Notes: generated by a model not told the origin, from the sequence alone. DNA of 64,000 bases from Anthoceros angustus (GCA_010909165.1 VJWM01000187.1:310001-374000), one strand, 5' to 3'; counted from the first letter of the stretch, positions 9,706 to 21,165 are shown. Program-made: numbers and translations.

Positions 9706-12700
9706 ATGCAAGCTCGGAGGCTTGGAGGTGGCCTCGTTTTATCTTTTAGACCAGTGGACGGAGACGGGGAATGCCAGTTGAGTGCAGTGGAGGAAGCTTG
9801 GACAGAGGGAGTGGAGCGCATGGCCGCCTCCACCACCGCCAGCCCGCCGGGCTCCTCCATCCTCGACGATGGCGGCAGCGCGCCGCCGTTGCCCGCCGCC
9901 TTGAGCTCGGATCGACAGGATTCCTCGCCCCCGCTGGACCAGATTGTGAGCAACGGCCGTCTGGACGAAGATGAGCCCCAGCCTCGGCCGGAGCCGAAGG
10001 CGGGGCCGGAGCAGCAACAACAGCAGGAGAAGCAGCAGCACAAACTGGAGGAGCAGGCTGAGGCCGAGGCTCTGTTCATGCCGGTGGCCAAGGTGACGCT
10101 GGACGACGACTACCTGGAGGCGGAGGAAGCCAGGGAGGAGTCCGCGGACGAGAATGGGGACGACGCGGAGGGGGAGGACGGGCAGGCGCAGCAGGCCATG
10201 CCCAAGGCCAAGCTCACGCTGGACGAGGAGTCCGCAGAGGAGAACGGGGACGAGGGCCTGCAGTTCGAGGAGGCGGAGGAGGGTGCGGAGGGGTCTGAGG
10301 CTAGTTTCGGGAGCGGGGAGAGCTACGACAGCGCGCTGGAACGGATGGCTGCCTCCTCCTCCACCGCCAGCCCCAAGGGCACCCCGGTTGGGTCGTTTCA
10401 CGACGGGGCTACCTTCAGCTCCGTGGAGCGGGATTCGCCGCCGTCTCTGGAGCTGCCGGCGGGGAACGGCGGGGTTGTGGTCGGGGATGAGGACGGGGAG
10501 GAGGGCCGGCGGAGCGCTCCCGTGGCCAAGCTGACGGTAGATGAGGAGGAGGAGGAGGCGGCCGGGGAGGCGGGGAAGGAGGAGGACGGAGAGGGGAAGG
10601 ATGGGGTAAAGGAGGATCGGGATGGCGGGGAGAATGTGGTGGAGGAGGTGCCTGAGGCCATGCCTGTTGCCAAGCTCACGCCCTTGGACGGGGAGGATGT
10701 TAGGGATGAGCCTGTGCGGGAGGACGGTGGCCAGGGTTTAGCTGGCGGTGGTAAGGGTTTAGGTGGTGAGGGGGAGGGTTTAGGCGGTGGTGCGGGAGAG
10801 GCAGCTCCTGAGAGTGAGGTTGTTGTGAATCTTGCGGCCGCTGCTTCTGCGGCCTGGGAGGAAAGGGAGGATGTGAAGGAGGAGGGGAAGGTGGAGGAAA
10901 AGGAGATGGATAAGCAGGATGTTGTTGCGGAGGAAAGTGAGAAGGTTGTGGAGGCATCGTTGGAGGTGGCCCCTCAGGCTGCTGCTGCAGAGCCGCAGGA
11001 AGGAGTGGTGGAGGATGCCGCCGAGCAGCATGGTTCTTCAGTCGGTGAAGTCCAGGTGGGAGTGCAGGGTTTGGAGGATGGCGGTTCGAAGGATGTTGAA
11101 AGTGCTGCTCCGGAACCCTTGGATGAAGCCGGGACTGCCAGCCCCAAGGATGTGGTTGTGGATGACGCCGGCACCAGCTCTGTTATCGGTCAGGATGTCT
11201 CTTCGTCCCTGGAGTTGCCTGCTGTGGAGGAAGTGCAGAATAAGGGGGTTGATGAGCCGCAAGTGGAGGCCCAGGCCCAGACCGAGGCCGTGGTTGAGCA
11301 CGAGGTGAAGCCTGAGGGTGAGCCCGAGATGAAGCCTGAGGGTGAGCCCGAGGTGAAGCCTGAGGGCGAGCCCAAGGTTAGGCCTGAGGCTGAGCCCGAG
11401 GCTGAGCCCGAGGCTGAGCCTCAGGTAGGCAAAGTGAGTGCGGATAGTCAAACCGCGTTGGAGGCTACTGAGGCTAGGGATGAACCTGTGGAGGAGAAAG
11501 GCGAGGACCATGATGTTGCAGTTGAAGAGGTTGCAGTTCAAGACTCAGCAGCCGTTGTTAACGAAGCAACGGAAGACTCAAAAGCTGCGACAGCTGCGAC
11601 AGATGGAGAGAGGGAGTCGGCAGTCGAGAACGAAGGAGGGGAAGATTCTCCTGTTCAAGGGGAACCGGAGGTGGAGGTAGTAGCTGATACAAAGCCTGAG
11701 GCAGAACTAAAAGGTGAGGTATACCATGCGGTTCCTGAGTTAGACAAGCAGGAGGTTCAGTCTAATGCAAAGCCTGCTTTTTTTGACCATAAGAAGGTTG
11801 CAGACAGGGATGAGATTGTAGAAAGCCAAGCAGGGGGGGATGAGGAGTTTCCTTTTGTGTCAGAAGAGAGTGAGTTTCACGCAGTGCTTGACAGAGAGGA
11901 TGAGGAAGAGGCTGGGGATTGGGATGAAGATATTGACGAGGAGGATGAGGACGAAGATGATATTCTAATGGAGAGGTCTGCGGCTTTGGCCGCTTTGGTG
12001 CATGGTGCAGATTCTTCATCAAGTGCGAGCTTGGATGCTCCGTCTTTGGGTGCAGCTGGACCATCGTTGCCTGCCCGACCGGCAGGTCTGGGGCGTTCAG
12101 TTCCATCTCTGGAGCCTGCTCCTCGCACATCAAATTCCCACCGAGGTAGTGGTGCTGCTGTGTCGGTGCAACCTGCAGGACAAACTGAGGAGGCTCAGGC
12201 TAATGGCGAAGCAAATGATGGGCATGAGGAAACGAGGGAAAAGCTGCAGAGTATACGGGTAAAGTTTCTGCGATTGGCTCACAGGCTAGGTCAATCAGCT
12301 CATAATGTGGTTGTGGCTCAGGTCTTGTACAGACTGGGTTTGGCAGAACAGCTTAGAGGCGGTCGTAGTTCTAGCAGGAATGGAGCATTCAGTTTTGACC
12401 GAGCAAGTGCTATCGCTGAGGAACAGGAAGCAGCCGGCCCCGAGGAGCTCGATTTTACTTGCACCATTATGCTTCTTGGGAAGACTGGTGTTGGTAAAAG
12501 TGCTACCATCAACTCCATTTTTGATGAAGTGAAGACAGGCACCAATGCTTTCAACCCTGCAACCAACAAGGTCCAGGAAATTGTGGGCTCTGTGCATGGA
12601 ATCAAAGTTAGAGTGATTGATACACCAGGCCTGCTGCCTTCTGTGTCCGACCAACGGCACAATGAGAAAGTGATGTCCTCGGTCAAGCGATTCATCAAGA

Positions 12701-14340
12701 AAAATTCTCCGGATATAGTGTTGTACTTTGATCGCCTTGATATGCAGAGCAGGGATTATGGGGATCTCCCTTTGTTGCGTACGATCACTGATACTTTTGG
12801 CCCAGCTGTTTGGTTCAACGCTATAGTGGTGTTGACTCATGCTGCATCTGCACCTCCAGATGGGCCCAATGGCCTTCCACTTAGCTACGAGATGTTTGTT
12901 GCTCAAAGGTCACATGTGGTGCAACATACCATTCGGCAGGCTGCTGGGGACATGCGGCTGATGAATCCTGTCTCACTTGTGGAGAATCATCAAGCTTGCA
13001 GGACGAACCGAACCGGGCAAAGGGTGCTACCAAATGGTCAGATTTGGAAACCGCAATTGCTTCTTCTGTGTTTTGCTTCCAAGATCCTTGCAGAAGCAAA
13101 CTCTCTCCTAAAATTACAGGACAATACACAAGGGCGTCCCTTTGGTACTCGTCAGAGGGTGCCTCCTCTGCCCTTCCTCTTATCGTCCCTGTTGCAGTCT
13201 CGGCAGCAGTTGAAGCTGATGGATGACCAGGGTGGCGATGAGGATGAATCAGATGAGGATCTTGAAGATGAGGAGGAGTCCGATGATGAGTCTGAGTATG
13301 ATCAGCTTCCTCCGTTCAGGCGCCTGTCTAGAGAAGAAGTGATGGATCTAGATGAGCAGCAGAGAAAGGAATACTTTCAGGAGCTAGCAGACAGGGAGAA
13401 ACTGTTCCAGAAAAAGCACTGGAGGGAAGAGCTGAGGAGGAGGAAGGAATTGAAGAAGAGGATGGCAGCGGCATCCAAGGAGCAGCTCGCCGAAGAAGCC
13501 GCTGAAGAAGAGAGTGCCAAAGCAGCGGCTGTGCCTGTTCCTCTTCCTGACATGGTCTTACCTCCGTCCTTTGATTCTGACTCTCCTACACACAGGTACA
13601 GGTATTTGGAGGCACCCAATCAGTGGTTAGTTAGGCCTGTATTGGAGACCCATGGCTGGGACCATGATAGCGGGTACGATGGTTTTAGTGTGGAGAAAGG
13701 TTTTGTTGTGAAGAACAAGATCCCTGCTCAAATTTCTGGTCAAATCACCAAGGACAAGAAAGAAGCCAACCTCACAATGGAATGTGCGGCCTCTTTCAAA
13801 CATGGCGAGGGTAAGGTGACGCTCTCAGGGCTGGATGTCCAAACAATCGGCAAAGACTTGGCTTACACTCTTCGGAGTGAGACGCGGTTCAGCAACTTCA
13901 AGCAGAACAAAACCACTGCGGGAGTGGCATTGACGTTGCTCGGGGATGCCATCGCAGCTGGCTTGAAACTGGAGAACAGACTGCTGGTTGGCAAAAGGCT
14001 GAAAGTCGTTGTCAATGGAGGCGCCTTAACAGGCAGGGGGGACATGGCATATGGAGGCAGTTTGGAGGCAACCCTGAGGGATGGGGATTATCCTTTCAGC
14101 CGAACTCTCTCTACGCTAGGTCTTTCGATCATGAACTGGCATGGGGATCTGGCCATTGGTGGCAATCTGCAGTCGCAGTTTCTGGTGGGAAAGACTATGG
14201 TTAGTGCCCGAGCCAATCTGAACAACAGGGGTGCTGGGCAAATCAGCATCCGAGCAAGCAGTGCAGAGCAGCTTCAGATGGCTTTGATAGGCATCATCCC
14301 CATTTTGCGGTCACTCTGGTCGCACACCCACTCCTCTTGA
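9706..14340 (+). CDS. TOC159-like: Toc159-family preprotein receptor GTPase of the chloroplast outer envelope
   Basis: A single 1544-codon frame encodes the A-G-M architecture. The acidic A domain spans residues 1 to about 880 with very high Glu/Asp. The G domain has the P-loop GKTGVGKS at 925-932, DTPG at 972-975, and a Toc-type VVLTHAAS (Thr1044-His1045) in place of NKxD. An acidic linker (about 1175-1200) precedes a charged helix. The M (membrane) domain runs from about 1280 to 1544 and starts near PDMVLPPSFDSDSPTHRYRY. It recognises transit peptides and works with Toc34 and Toc75. The A domain repeats the motif PVAKLT/LTLDEE four times and a segment starting ERMAAS twice. The ATG at 9820 (MAASTTASPPGSS) is in frame and may be the true start. 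The absence of introns contrasts with its neighbours. Confidence 0.95.
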   Translation: MQARRLGGGLVLSFRPVDGDGECQLSAVEEAWTEGVERMAASTTASPPGSSILDDGGSAPPLPAALSSDRQDSSPPLDQIVSNGRLDEDEPQPRPEPKAGPEQQQQQEKQQHKLEEQAEAEALFMPVAKVTLDDDYLEAEEAREESADENGDDAEGEDGQAQQAMPKAKLTLDEESAEENGDEGLQFEEAEEGAEGSEASFGSGESYDSALERMAASSSTASPKGTPVGSFHDGATFSSVERDSPPSLELPAGNGGVVVGDEDGEEGRRSAPVAKLTVDEEEEEAAGEAGKEEDGEGKDGVKEDRDGGENVVEEVPEAMPVAKLTPLDGEDVRDEPVREDGGQGLAGGGKGLGGEGEGLGGGAGEAAPESEVVVNLAAAASAAWEEREDVKEEGKVEEKEMDKQDVVAEESEKVVEASLEVAPQAAAAEPQEGVVEDAAEQHGSSVGEVQVGVQGLEDGGSKDVESAAPEPLDEAGTASPKDVVVDDAGTSSVIGQDVSSSLELPAVEEVQNKGVDEPQVEAQAQTEAVVEHEVKPEGEPEMKPEGEPEVKPEGEPKVRPEAEPEAEPEAEPQVGKVSADSQTALEATEARDEPVEEKGEDHDVAVEEVAVQDSAAVVNEATEDSKAATAATDGERESAVENEGGEDSPVQGEPEVEVVADTKPEAELKGEVYHAVPELDKQEVQSNAKPAFFDHKKVADRDEIVESQAGGDEEFPFVSEESEFHAVLDREDEEEAGDWDEDIDEEDEDEDDILMERSAALAALVHGADSSSSASLDAPSLGAAGPSLPARPAGLGRSVPSLEPAPRTSNSHRGSGAAVSVQPAGQTEEAQANGEANDGHEETREKLQSIRVKFLRLAHRLGQSAHNVVVAQVLYRLGLAEQLRGGRSSSRNGAFSFDRASAIAEEQEAAGPEELDFTCTIMLLGKTGVGKSATINSIFDEVKTGTNAFNPATNKVQEIVGSVHGIKVRVIDTPGLLPSVSDQRHNEKVMSSVKRFIKKNSPDIVLYFDRLDMQSRDYGDLPLLRTITDTFGPAVWFNAIVVLTHAASAPPDGPNGLPLSYEMFVAQRSHVVQHTIRQAAGDMRLMNPVSLVENHQACRTNRTGQRVLPNGQIWKPQLLLLCFASKILAEANSLLKLQDNTQGRPFGTRQRVPPLPFLLSSLLQSRQQLKLMDDQGGDEDESDEDLEDEEESDDESEYDQLPPFRRLSREEVMDLDEQQRKEYFQELADREKLFQKKHWREELRRRKELKKRMAAASKEQLAEEAAEEESAKAAAVPVPLPDMVLPPSFDSDSPTHRYRYLEAPNQWLVRPVLETHGWDHDSGYDGFSVEKGFVVKNKIPAQISGQITKDKKEANLTMECAASFKHGEGKVTLSGLDVQTIGKDLAYTLRSETRFSNFKQNKTTAGVALTLLGDAIAAGLKLENRLLVGKRLKVVVNGGALTGRGDMAYGGSLEATLRDGDYPFSRTLSTLGLSIMNWHGDLAIGGNLQSQFLVGKTMVSARANLNNRGAGQISIRASSAEQLQMALIGIIPILRSLWSHTHSS

Positions 14341-16075
14341 AGCTGCCTCGAGTTCTGCTTATCCTGTTTTGCCTTCATGTATGAGGAGATAGCTGGTCCC
14401 GGCACAACCGAATGGTGAGTTCTCTGGTGCCGTCCCGTGCCTTGAGCGAGAGCAAAACTGAGTAGCTCTGGCCTACGTTATTCGTAATTGCATGCTGCGT
14501 TGGAAATTGTCCGAGTCTTGTAATTTCCAAGTCGCTATTGCGACATGCATTTTTGGTGCCTATCGCTTGTCTATCAAGAAGTCTTATCCATACTGAAGTG
14601 ATCAGGACCTCCTTTAGTCCTTTCTTGGCCTCTTCCTGATCTCTTTTCTATCCGGTCAGATGCTTCTCCACGCCATCCGGGTCGGTGGAGCGCGCGTCTC
14701 GGGCAGGCAAACTTGTGCCTGCGCCTTGTGGCGCCCAAAATGCTTTCGCTCTCACGTGCGTCTGCGTCTTCCACCAGCCCACAAGTTAGATCCCCGTTTT
14801 ATTCACCCTTTTCTGACCTTATCCGGCTCCGTATTACCTCGGGGAGCGGGCTGCGCCTACCGGGCCTGCCGAGACTCCTGTTCGCGCCTTCCGTTTCTTC
14901 AGTCTCCACACTGTCAGACGTGCAAATTCAGATCCCGTGACTGGCGTTGCAGCGCAAAGCTCACATTGCCATCCTCAGTGGCACGCCGGTTGTGGACTCA
15001 GGTGAGGCAGCTCAATTCTGTCACGCTCATGAGCTCTCGGGCCTCCTGCATGGCTGGTGGCCAGAATTCGTATCCTCCGGCTCTTGCTGCGTCTTGCGCC
15101 ACTGGTAAGCAGCTTCGCTGTCGTTCTTGGAATTATGAGTTTTTTCGGTTTGAAAGACATGTTCCAGATCAGCAGAACATGGTTTCTACACCTCCAGATG
15201 GTTCCATGTCCTGTCCTGGCTCACATGCTTTCTTTCTTTTGCTTCCTTTGGCTTGGCAGCCACGCTACTGGTGCAGCCAGTCAGCATTGCGGTGTCGCTC
15301 GCTGCAGCTGCGCTTGATCGTCAGTCGACCAACCTGGAGAGTGGAGAACTTTGAAGGTGCTCCAAGAACGGAAAACTTTTTACGCACTATTTGAGGTACT
15401 AGAGCACGAGTAAGCGTTCTTGGCTTGGGAGTGAGTTTCGGAGCTCTGCATGTCTGGAAATTTCCGTCCAAGTTGCGTCGCTTCCCTTTTTCGGTTTCTC
15501 GGATAAATTTTGACTCATTCATCTGGATCCGTCTCTGTCTTTTGTTTCACAGGGGGCTTAATCTGTTGCATTGCCACTTGCGCAGCCATCTTGTTTTGCC
15601 TAGAGCATCAAGCTGATAGAGCACATGAGGTTGATGAATTCTAGAAGCATGTAGTGTAGTCACCGAACACAATCCTTCACAGAGTCCTCCCTGTTCGCTC
15701 GTTCTTATATTGTACAATAAGTATGGAGTTTATTTACATCCTTGGTTCATGGTTTGTTCATGTTGTACACTAGGAATGGAGTTCATTCATATCCTTGGTT
15801 CCTGGTTTGTTAATGTTGGAAACTGAGAATGAGTTCATTTACATCCTTGGTTCATGGTTTGTTCATGTTGTACACTAAGAATGGAGTTCGTTAACATCCT
15901 TGGTTCATGGTTTGTTAATGTTGTTCATTTACATCCTGGGTTCATGGTTCTTTTCAGCTGCTGAAGTTCTGTTGTCCAGCAGTGTCTATGTATGTGTCGG
16001 TGTAGTCGAAAACAATGTTGCTTGTGCTTGGGACTTGCTGCCAAAGATTTTGTGAGCACGTGTGCAGGTTGAGTC
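14341..16075. other. Toc159 3' flank and upstream region of the SirB1-like gene
   Basis: The left part should hold the Toc159-type 3' untranslated region. A plus-strand frame at 14660-15394 (244 codons) is open but Cys/Arg/Ser-rich, overlaps other frames, and shows no domain. I do not call it a gene, although untranslated leader exons of the next gene could lie here. A minisatellite occupies 15724-15955. Confidence 0.4.
15724..15955 (+). repeat. 52-53-bp minisatellite, about 4.5 units
   Basis: Units built on aatggagttcatttacatcc followed by ttggttcatggtttgttcat are spaced 52-53 bases apart, with GGAGTT/GAGTT marks near 15726, 15779, 15831 and 15883 and a final shortened unit. Copies differ by point changes and small deletions. 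It lies about 120 bases upstream of the proposed start of the SirB1-like gene. Confidence 0.85.
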
Positions 16076-18217
16076 ATGGGTCCCAACAGTCTGGCGATCT
16101 TGGGGGGGAGGCCAAGTTTTGCTTTCCTACCAGTTCCTGCTGCAACTACTATGTCAATAGCAGCACGGTCAAATCTTGTGGTGGCACCCTGTGCCAGGTT
16201 TGTGAACGATTCTGTTGCTGTCCGTGGCACTGGTCGCTTGTGTTTGTGCAAATACTAGAGTTCAGCCTGTCAATTTTGTCCTCGTTCCTTTTCTGTAGAC
16301 TTTGGATCCACGAAAATGGACGTGGAGTTTCAATGAGGACCTTGCGAAACCGTCGCTCCACATCCTGCTGTGCTGTGACCAGTGATGGCCACCTTGTTAG
16401 TATTTCCTCAGAAAATGTACGGTTTCTCATCAATCCTCCCCCTGACTGCCGCGTTGTACTTGTATAGCACTGTTCATTTTTCTCTTCTGGGAAGCAGGTA
16501 CTGTGGCTAGCAAGAGAGCATTTCAGACAGGAAGTTTCTGTGTCAGATGAAGACATCTCTCTTGCAGAGGTAAGTCTTTGCCGATTCACCTATTGCCTGC
16601 CTTGCTCTGGACAGGCGGAGGGATGCACAAGGAACTTTTCTTGCAATATCTTTCTAGCGGTGTAAAACTAGTCAAAGATCGGTGAGCTCCCATGAGTAAT
16701 CATCTTGTTCATACTGCAGGTGGCATTGCTGATTGCAGCTGAAGACGAAGCATTTCTGTCTGCAGACAAGGAGAAAGATGTCATTGCTGTACAAAACGAG
16801 GGACGGACTCCACATGTCGCTCCTCCCCAGAAAGCAGTTGGGCATGGTGTTGGGGTGCTTCCGCTAGGTGGTGTGACCATTTCTGAATGGTTGGCCAAGA
16901 TCAATCATCTATCGAGCCAAGCCAAGGCCCATCTTTGCAGTGATGGCAGTGAGCATAGTTCTGTGGACATTTTGAAAGCAGTTCATGCTGCTATCTTCAA
17001 GGTGCATGGTTTCACCAGGAGGACATACTTGTCCACCGATGTGAGAAGCTCTTACCTTCACCTTGTGATGGATCATGGTTCTGGCACTGGTATGTTGCTC
17101 ATTAACTTCTGAATCGTGATTCCTAGCAAAAAGCTTTCAACTTGCTCTCATTCCAATCGTGTGGCAGCTGTGATGTTGAGCATTTTGTTCATCGAAGTAT
17201 GCAAGAAATTGGGCTTGAGAATGCAAGGGACAGCGCTTGGTGAGAAATTTGTGATGTGGGCAACTGTGGCAGGCGAACAGGTATGTTTAGTTTCCATTCT
17301 AATTTGACATTCTCCAAAATTTAGATTGTGACCGGTCGACATGGACTCTCAGACGACACTGTTTGGGTTTAATCAGATGAGATTTGAGCCTTGGGAAGGA
17401 TTGAAGTGCTTGTTTTCAGAGAATGATCCCAAGGTGCCTCAGTCACGACGGTCTGTGGTCAAGCCCAACCTGAGTTGTGAGAAAATTTTGGAGCCTGCAT
17501 CAAATCGAGACATCCTAGGGATTGCCTTGCAAAATCTAAAGGTGATTGTCTAATCTGCAGTCCCGGGACATTATTAGGTGCTTGTAGGATGCGTCCTGAT
17601 ACCGGCTTTGCTGTTGCAGAGAATACATTGGAAGCAGGCAACAAGGGCTTGCCCTGGACTCTCCATAGACTCACCACTGCACCCTATGGTTTCGATGCGG
17701 AGTCGACCCGCAAATGTTATGTACACTAATGAGCAGTTACTGCGTCCTCGAGAACTGCGGTACTGCTTTCTTGAAAATTCGCGTCAAATCTCCCTTCTAG
17801 GTGACCGGATATTGTGGGTAATTTTGACCTGCGTGTCCCTCTTCCCACCTGCAGACTGGCTTTGGCCGCGTCCGAACGTCTTTTGATTCTTCACCCCCGA
17901 AACTGGATCTTGCGAAAGGACCACGGCTTACTTCTTTACCACTGCAGGTGGGGAAACGCAGGCTGAGTTGCGTGAATTGCAAAGGGGAAAGTGGGCTGGT
18001 TGGCCGTAAGGTACTCACTCGATTGACTCTTCACTCGATTGACTCTTTTTGTAGGCGGTTTGGAGAGGCCGTGCAGGAACTCAGTATATGTATGGCCTTC
18101 GCTCCAACGGAAGAAATGGAGCTTCTTGGGCCGTTTGTGGAGAAATTGCATCTCATGCGTTTGGAAGCGACATGGAGCTTGTGGAACCCTCTCAACAATC
18201 CTCCCGCTATTGCGTAG
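16076..18217 (+). CDS. SirB1-like (Transglut_core2) protein with C-terminal TPR-type region, probably plastid-targeted
   Basis: Nine exons join in frame: 16076-16197, 16299-16416, 16498-16569, 16720-17089, 17168-17280, 17353 (or 17377)-17541, 17620-17759, 17855-17947 and 18055-18217. The early product is Ser/Ala/Arg-rich and poor in acids, which suits a transit peptide. The core includes DISLAEVALLIAAEDEAFLS, a stretch with SSYLHLVMDHGSGTAVMLSI, LFIEVCKKLGL and NRDILGIALQNLKRIHWKQA, matching the SirB1 N-terminal/transglutaminase-like family. The end (LALAASERLLILHPRNW, GEAVQELSICMAFAP) matches the TPR-like tail of plant homologues. The exon 1-2 model is my inference from phase and splice signals, whereas exons 3-9 are strongly supported. 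Catalytic function is unknown. The stop is only about 45 bases from retroelement DNA. Confidence 0.85.
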
Positions 18218-18248
18218 GGAGTCTACAATTATTTGTAGCAAGTAGCCA

Positions 18249-19335
18249 TCACCTATTCATGTAGTGCATTTTACCGGGACCTAGTGAGCATGCGAAGGCA
18301 AACACATCGACATACTCCCTAAGCACACCACGAAACTCCTCTTTCTCCGCTTGTCCCCGATACCTAGAAATCTTGACTACCTTGCTAGGTTCTAACTCTA
18401 AGTCTTCAGGCCGGGGCTTAGCTTCCTCCGGCTGCACCGTGCCTTTCAGCCCTCCTCAGGAAAATCACGATCATAGGCCTTACCTCTCCAAAAGGCTACT
18501 CCCTCTCTATGTGCCTCATCTTCTGACTCTTCTGCGGCATCCTCTACATGTAAGCAGGAATACACCAAATCACTCTTTATTTCGGTGACCTTGGTGAAGG
18601 TCCCCTTGCTCGATCACTACAGGAGCTTACCCGTGCTACAGGGTGTACCCATCGGTGGGTCACGGACTCCCCCTCATAAGGAGCCTTGCTCCATGACACA
18701 AAAGCGACTTCAGCAGGTCCTATCCTACTGGACTTAAACGTGATGCCACTACGACCGAAATCAAAGACACATGCAGTACCATACAACCAAGGTCTGCCTA
18801 TCAAAACCTTGTAGCCTAAATCCGATACTGGCCGCATAACAATGTAAGTAAGGTGGAAGGTGAGACCCCCAATCACAGTTGGTACGTTCTTCAACACTCC
18901 CAATGGCTTCCTCCTTGTTTGGTCGGTCATTCGCAAAAATACTCGGGCTGGGTGAAACTCAGTGAACCCAAGTTGATGAGCTGTCTCCTCCGTCATCAAG
19001 TTGACTCCCGATCCCGAATCTAATGGCACATTGGGCACCAAGCATCCTGCAATTTCAACCTCAATCTCGGGTGCCCCCAAATCAACAAGTTCGACCACGT
19101 TTACTTCCACCGGCCGTTTCCTCGCCCCCACTGCCTCAGGGATTCCCCTGATCGCTTCCTTCACAATTTTGCGGGATCTCGGACTCACCGCAAGCAGCTG
19201 CCTCAAGCTGACCACAAATTCGCGGTCAAGCAATGCGTCATCGAAACTAGAGATCTTTTTTGGCAAGGTTTCCTCCCCGTTTGCAGCCCTGACGCTGGTC
19301 GACTCCGACCTTATTGATAAATCTCCCGAATCCAT
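18249..19335 (-). pseudogene. Ty3/gypsy protease and RT-leading segment (gypsy copy 1)
   Basis: A 252-codon frame (19335-18577) encodes a retropepsin-like domain with LDSGSGVNLM (catalytic Asp at residue 106 of the frame) and the flap and C-terminal portion with DLGYKVLIGRPWLYG. A second frame (18437-18249) gives ELEPSKVVKISRYRG and EFRGVLREYVDVFAF, the segment just before RT in gypsy polyproteins. RT itself is missing because the element is cut at about 18.25 kb. The protease is intact, unlike the copy at 55.6-56.1 kb. Confidence 0.85.
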
Positions 19336-20640
19336 GGTCCCTCCTGTCGGGTGGGACTCTATGTGGAGTGTAACCTTGTGTCCAGGGACACCGTGAGGTC
19401 CACATTTACCCTCAATGTCGTTGTAGTCTTGGGATTCGCTCCCAAGGGAATGATTTGTGCCAAGAGACGCTAACTTCTATCGTTTCTGACCTTCACCTAT
19501 CTATTCGTCTACTACTACCTCCCAATTTGTCTAACTACCACGGATCTTTCCACGACCTCACAGCTTATTCCACGACCTCCGTTCCCGAGCTACTACCGCG
19601 GTGGCTCTCACCACTACCGGGTAGTTGCTACGACTACCGGGGTGGGTCCCACACCAAACCCTAGCGACTCACCTCTGACGGCGCCTGCTGGTCCCGCCAT
19701 CGGCCATGATCGTTTTTATTACGCACCACACTTGTACTCACACACATCGATTCCTAGGGACCAACGTTCCACAGATCCCTCTCAACCGCTTCACACACAC
19801 ACAGGGCCGCCCTCACACAATTCTGGAAGGAATGATATTCCCACTTGTACTCACCTTCACGAACAGCACCGTCTTGGGATCCTCTCTGATCTGCGCAATT
19901 TCCACTGTTAGTCGCTTAGTTAGTTCTCCTCCCCATCTTCACCACACTGCCTTACACCTCGCGTCGCGTACAGTGCTCAGCCCCTCTTTCTTCTCCTCCT
20001 CGATTCGCTTCTTCCACTTCTCTCTCTCTCTCTCTCTCGACACGCCCTCAGGCTTTCATTCACACACACCACATACACTCTTAATTTGAACCACGGCCCA
20101 GGAAGGAAGGGTAAGGAGGAAGAATTCTCGGCCACAAGAAAAGTTACGAGCAAGCCCGCACGCCCCACCAATCCTTCCCCTCTCCTCCGTCGAGGCCTCA
20201 CCCCCTCCGCCGTCTGCGAACAAGCTCTCGACCACCCCTAGGGCGTCTCGCACCCTACCTCATCAATCGGACGTCTCCAACCAGCCACAGGCGTGGGGAT
20301 CTCAACGAGTGCTCCGCCATGAGGGGCAGTCGCCCCTCTTATACATCGGTGGGCGCCATGCCCCTAGGTCCCAAGATGGCTATCATGAAGGGCGCACCAC
20401 AATTCGGGCGATCTTAGGTCGATGCGGCATCCTAACCAAATCTATCCTTAGGATGCTATCACCTGCCTCGCTATCTCTGCGCGCCCTCCCTCGACTTGGC
20501 CGCTGGCCCGCCGTCCTCCATCGCGCCACGAGCCCTCACCCGCCGCGGTCAGCGGGTTTTCCCACAATACTTCCACCTCACATCCTGCTTTGGGCGTCCT
20601 AATTTGAGGTGTACTGCCTGGAGCTTCGCGTCTTCCGCCT

Positions 20641-20976
20641 TTATTGAGGATTATTACGGTTCCTCGTCCACCCAAGCTGGACCTCCTCCTCACTTAACTC
20701 CTCCAAAGTCGCCTCGCATAATAGGGGCCAACCCTCAGGCGCGATGGTAGAAGTATGCACTTGAGTCCTCACTTGCAGTAGGTAGGCCCTGATCCCTCCT
20801 ATTTCCACACGCACATGGGCGGTGAAGTTAAGCACGCGTTCCCCATTCACATATAGACCAGGAACATAAGTTTCCTCATCCATGTGCCGCAACATAATAG
20901 GACCTCTCTGTGAGGTGCTTACCCCTCCTCCGTGGCTACAGTGGTTGTGGCCCATGTCCTCGCGGGTGCGTCGCAT
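20641..20976 (-). other. 111-codon ORF, unknown, TE-associated
   Basis: The frame encodes a protein whose central part (around ETYVPGLYVNGERVLNFTAH and VRVEIGGIRAYLLQV) has alternating hydrophobic beta-strand-like character and ordinary amino-acid composition, unlike its shadow frames. No family is recognised. It sits inside the gypsy copy 1 block. Confidence 0.3.
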
Positions 20977-21165
20977 CCTGCTCGCTCATGGCCGCTTGAG
21001 TTGGGCTTGCTGCCGCTTCCACTACAGTGGTGGACTCCACGGCCGTCGTCATTCAAACCTTAGGTGTTTGACTACTGATTCTTCCTTCCTTCCAGTTCCT
21101 TCCACTACCCGGTCGTGGTCTGCTACCTCGCTTCCTTCCCTTATCCTTTACGGCTCGTACGTGCC

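Noticed and set aside
9739-11541. Minus-strand and alternate-frame ORFs across the Toc159 acidic domain
   Set aside because: Repetitive GAG/GAC codons create open shadows. The plus frame with its GTPase is the real one.
14660-15394. 244-codon plus ORF upstream of the SirB1-like gene
   Set aside because: Overlapping frames are equally open, the composition is Cys/Arg/Ser-rich, and no motif is seen. It may be leader sequence but is not called as a gene.
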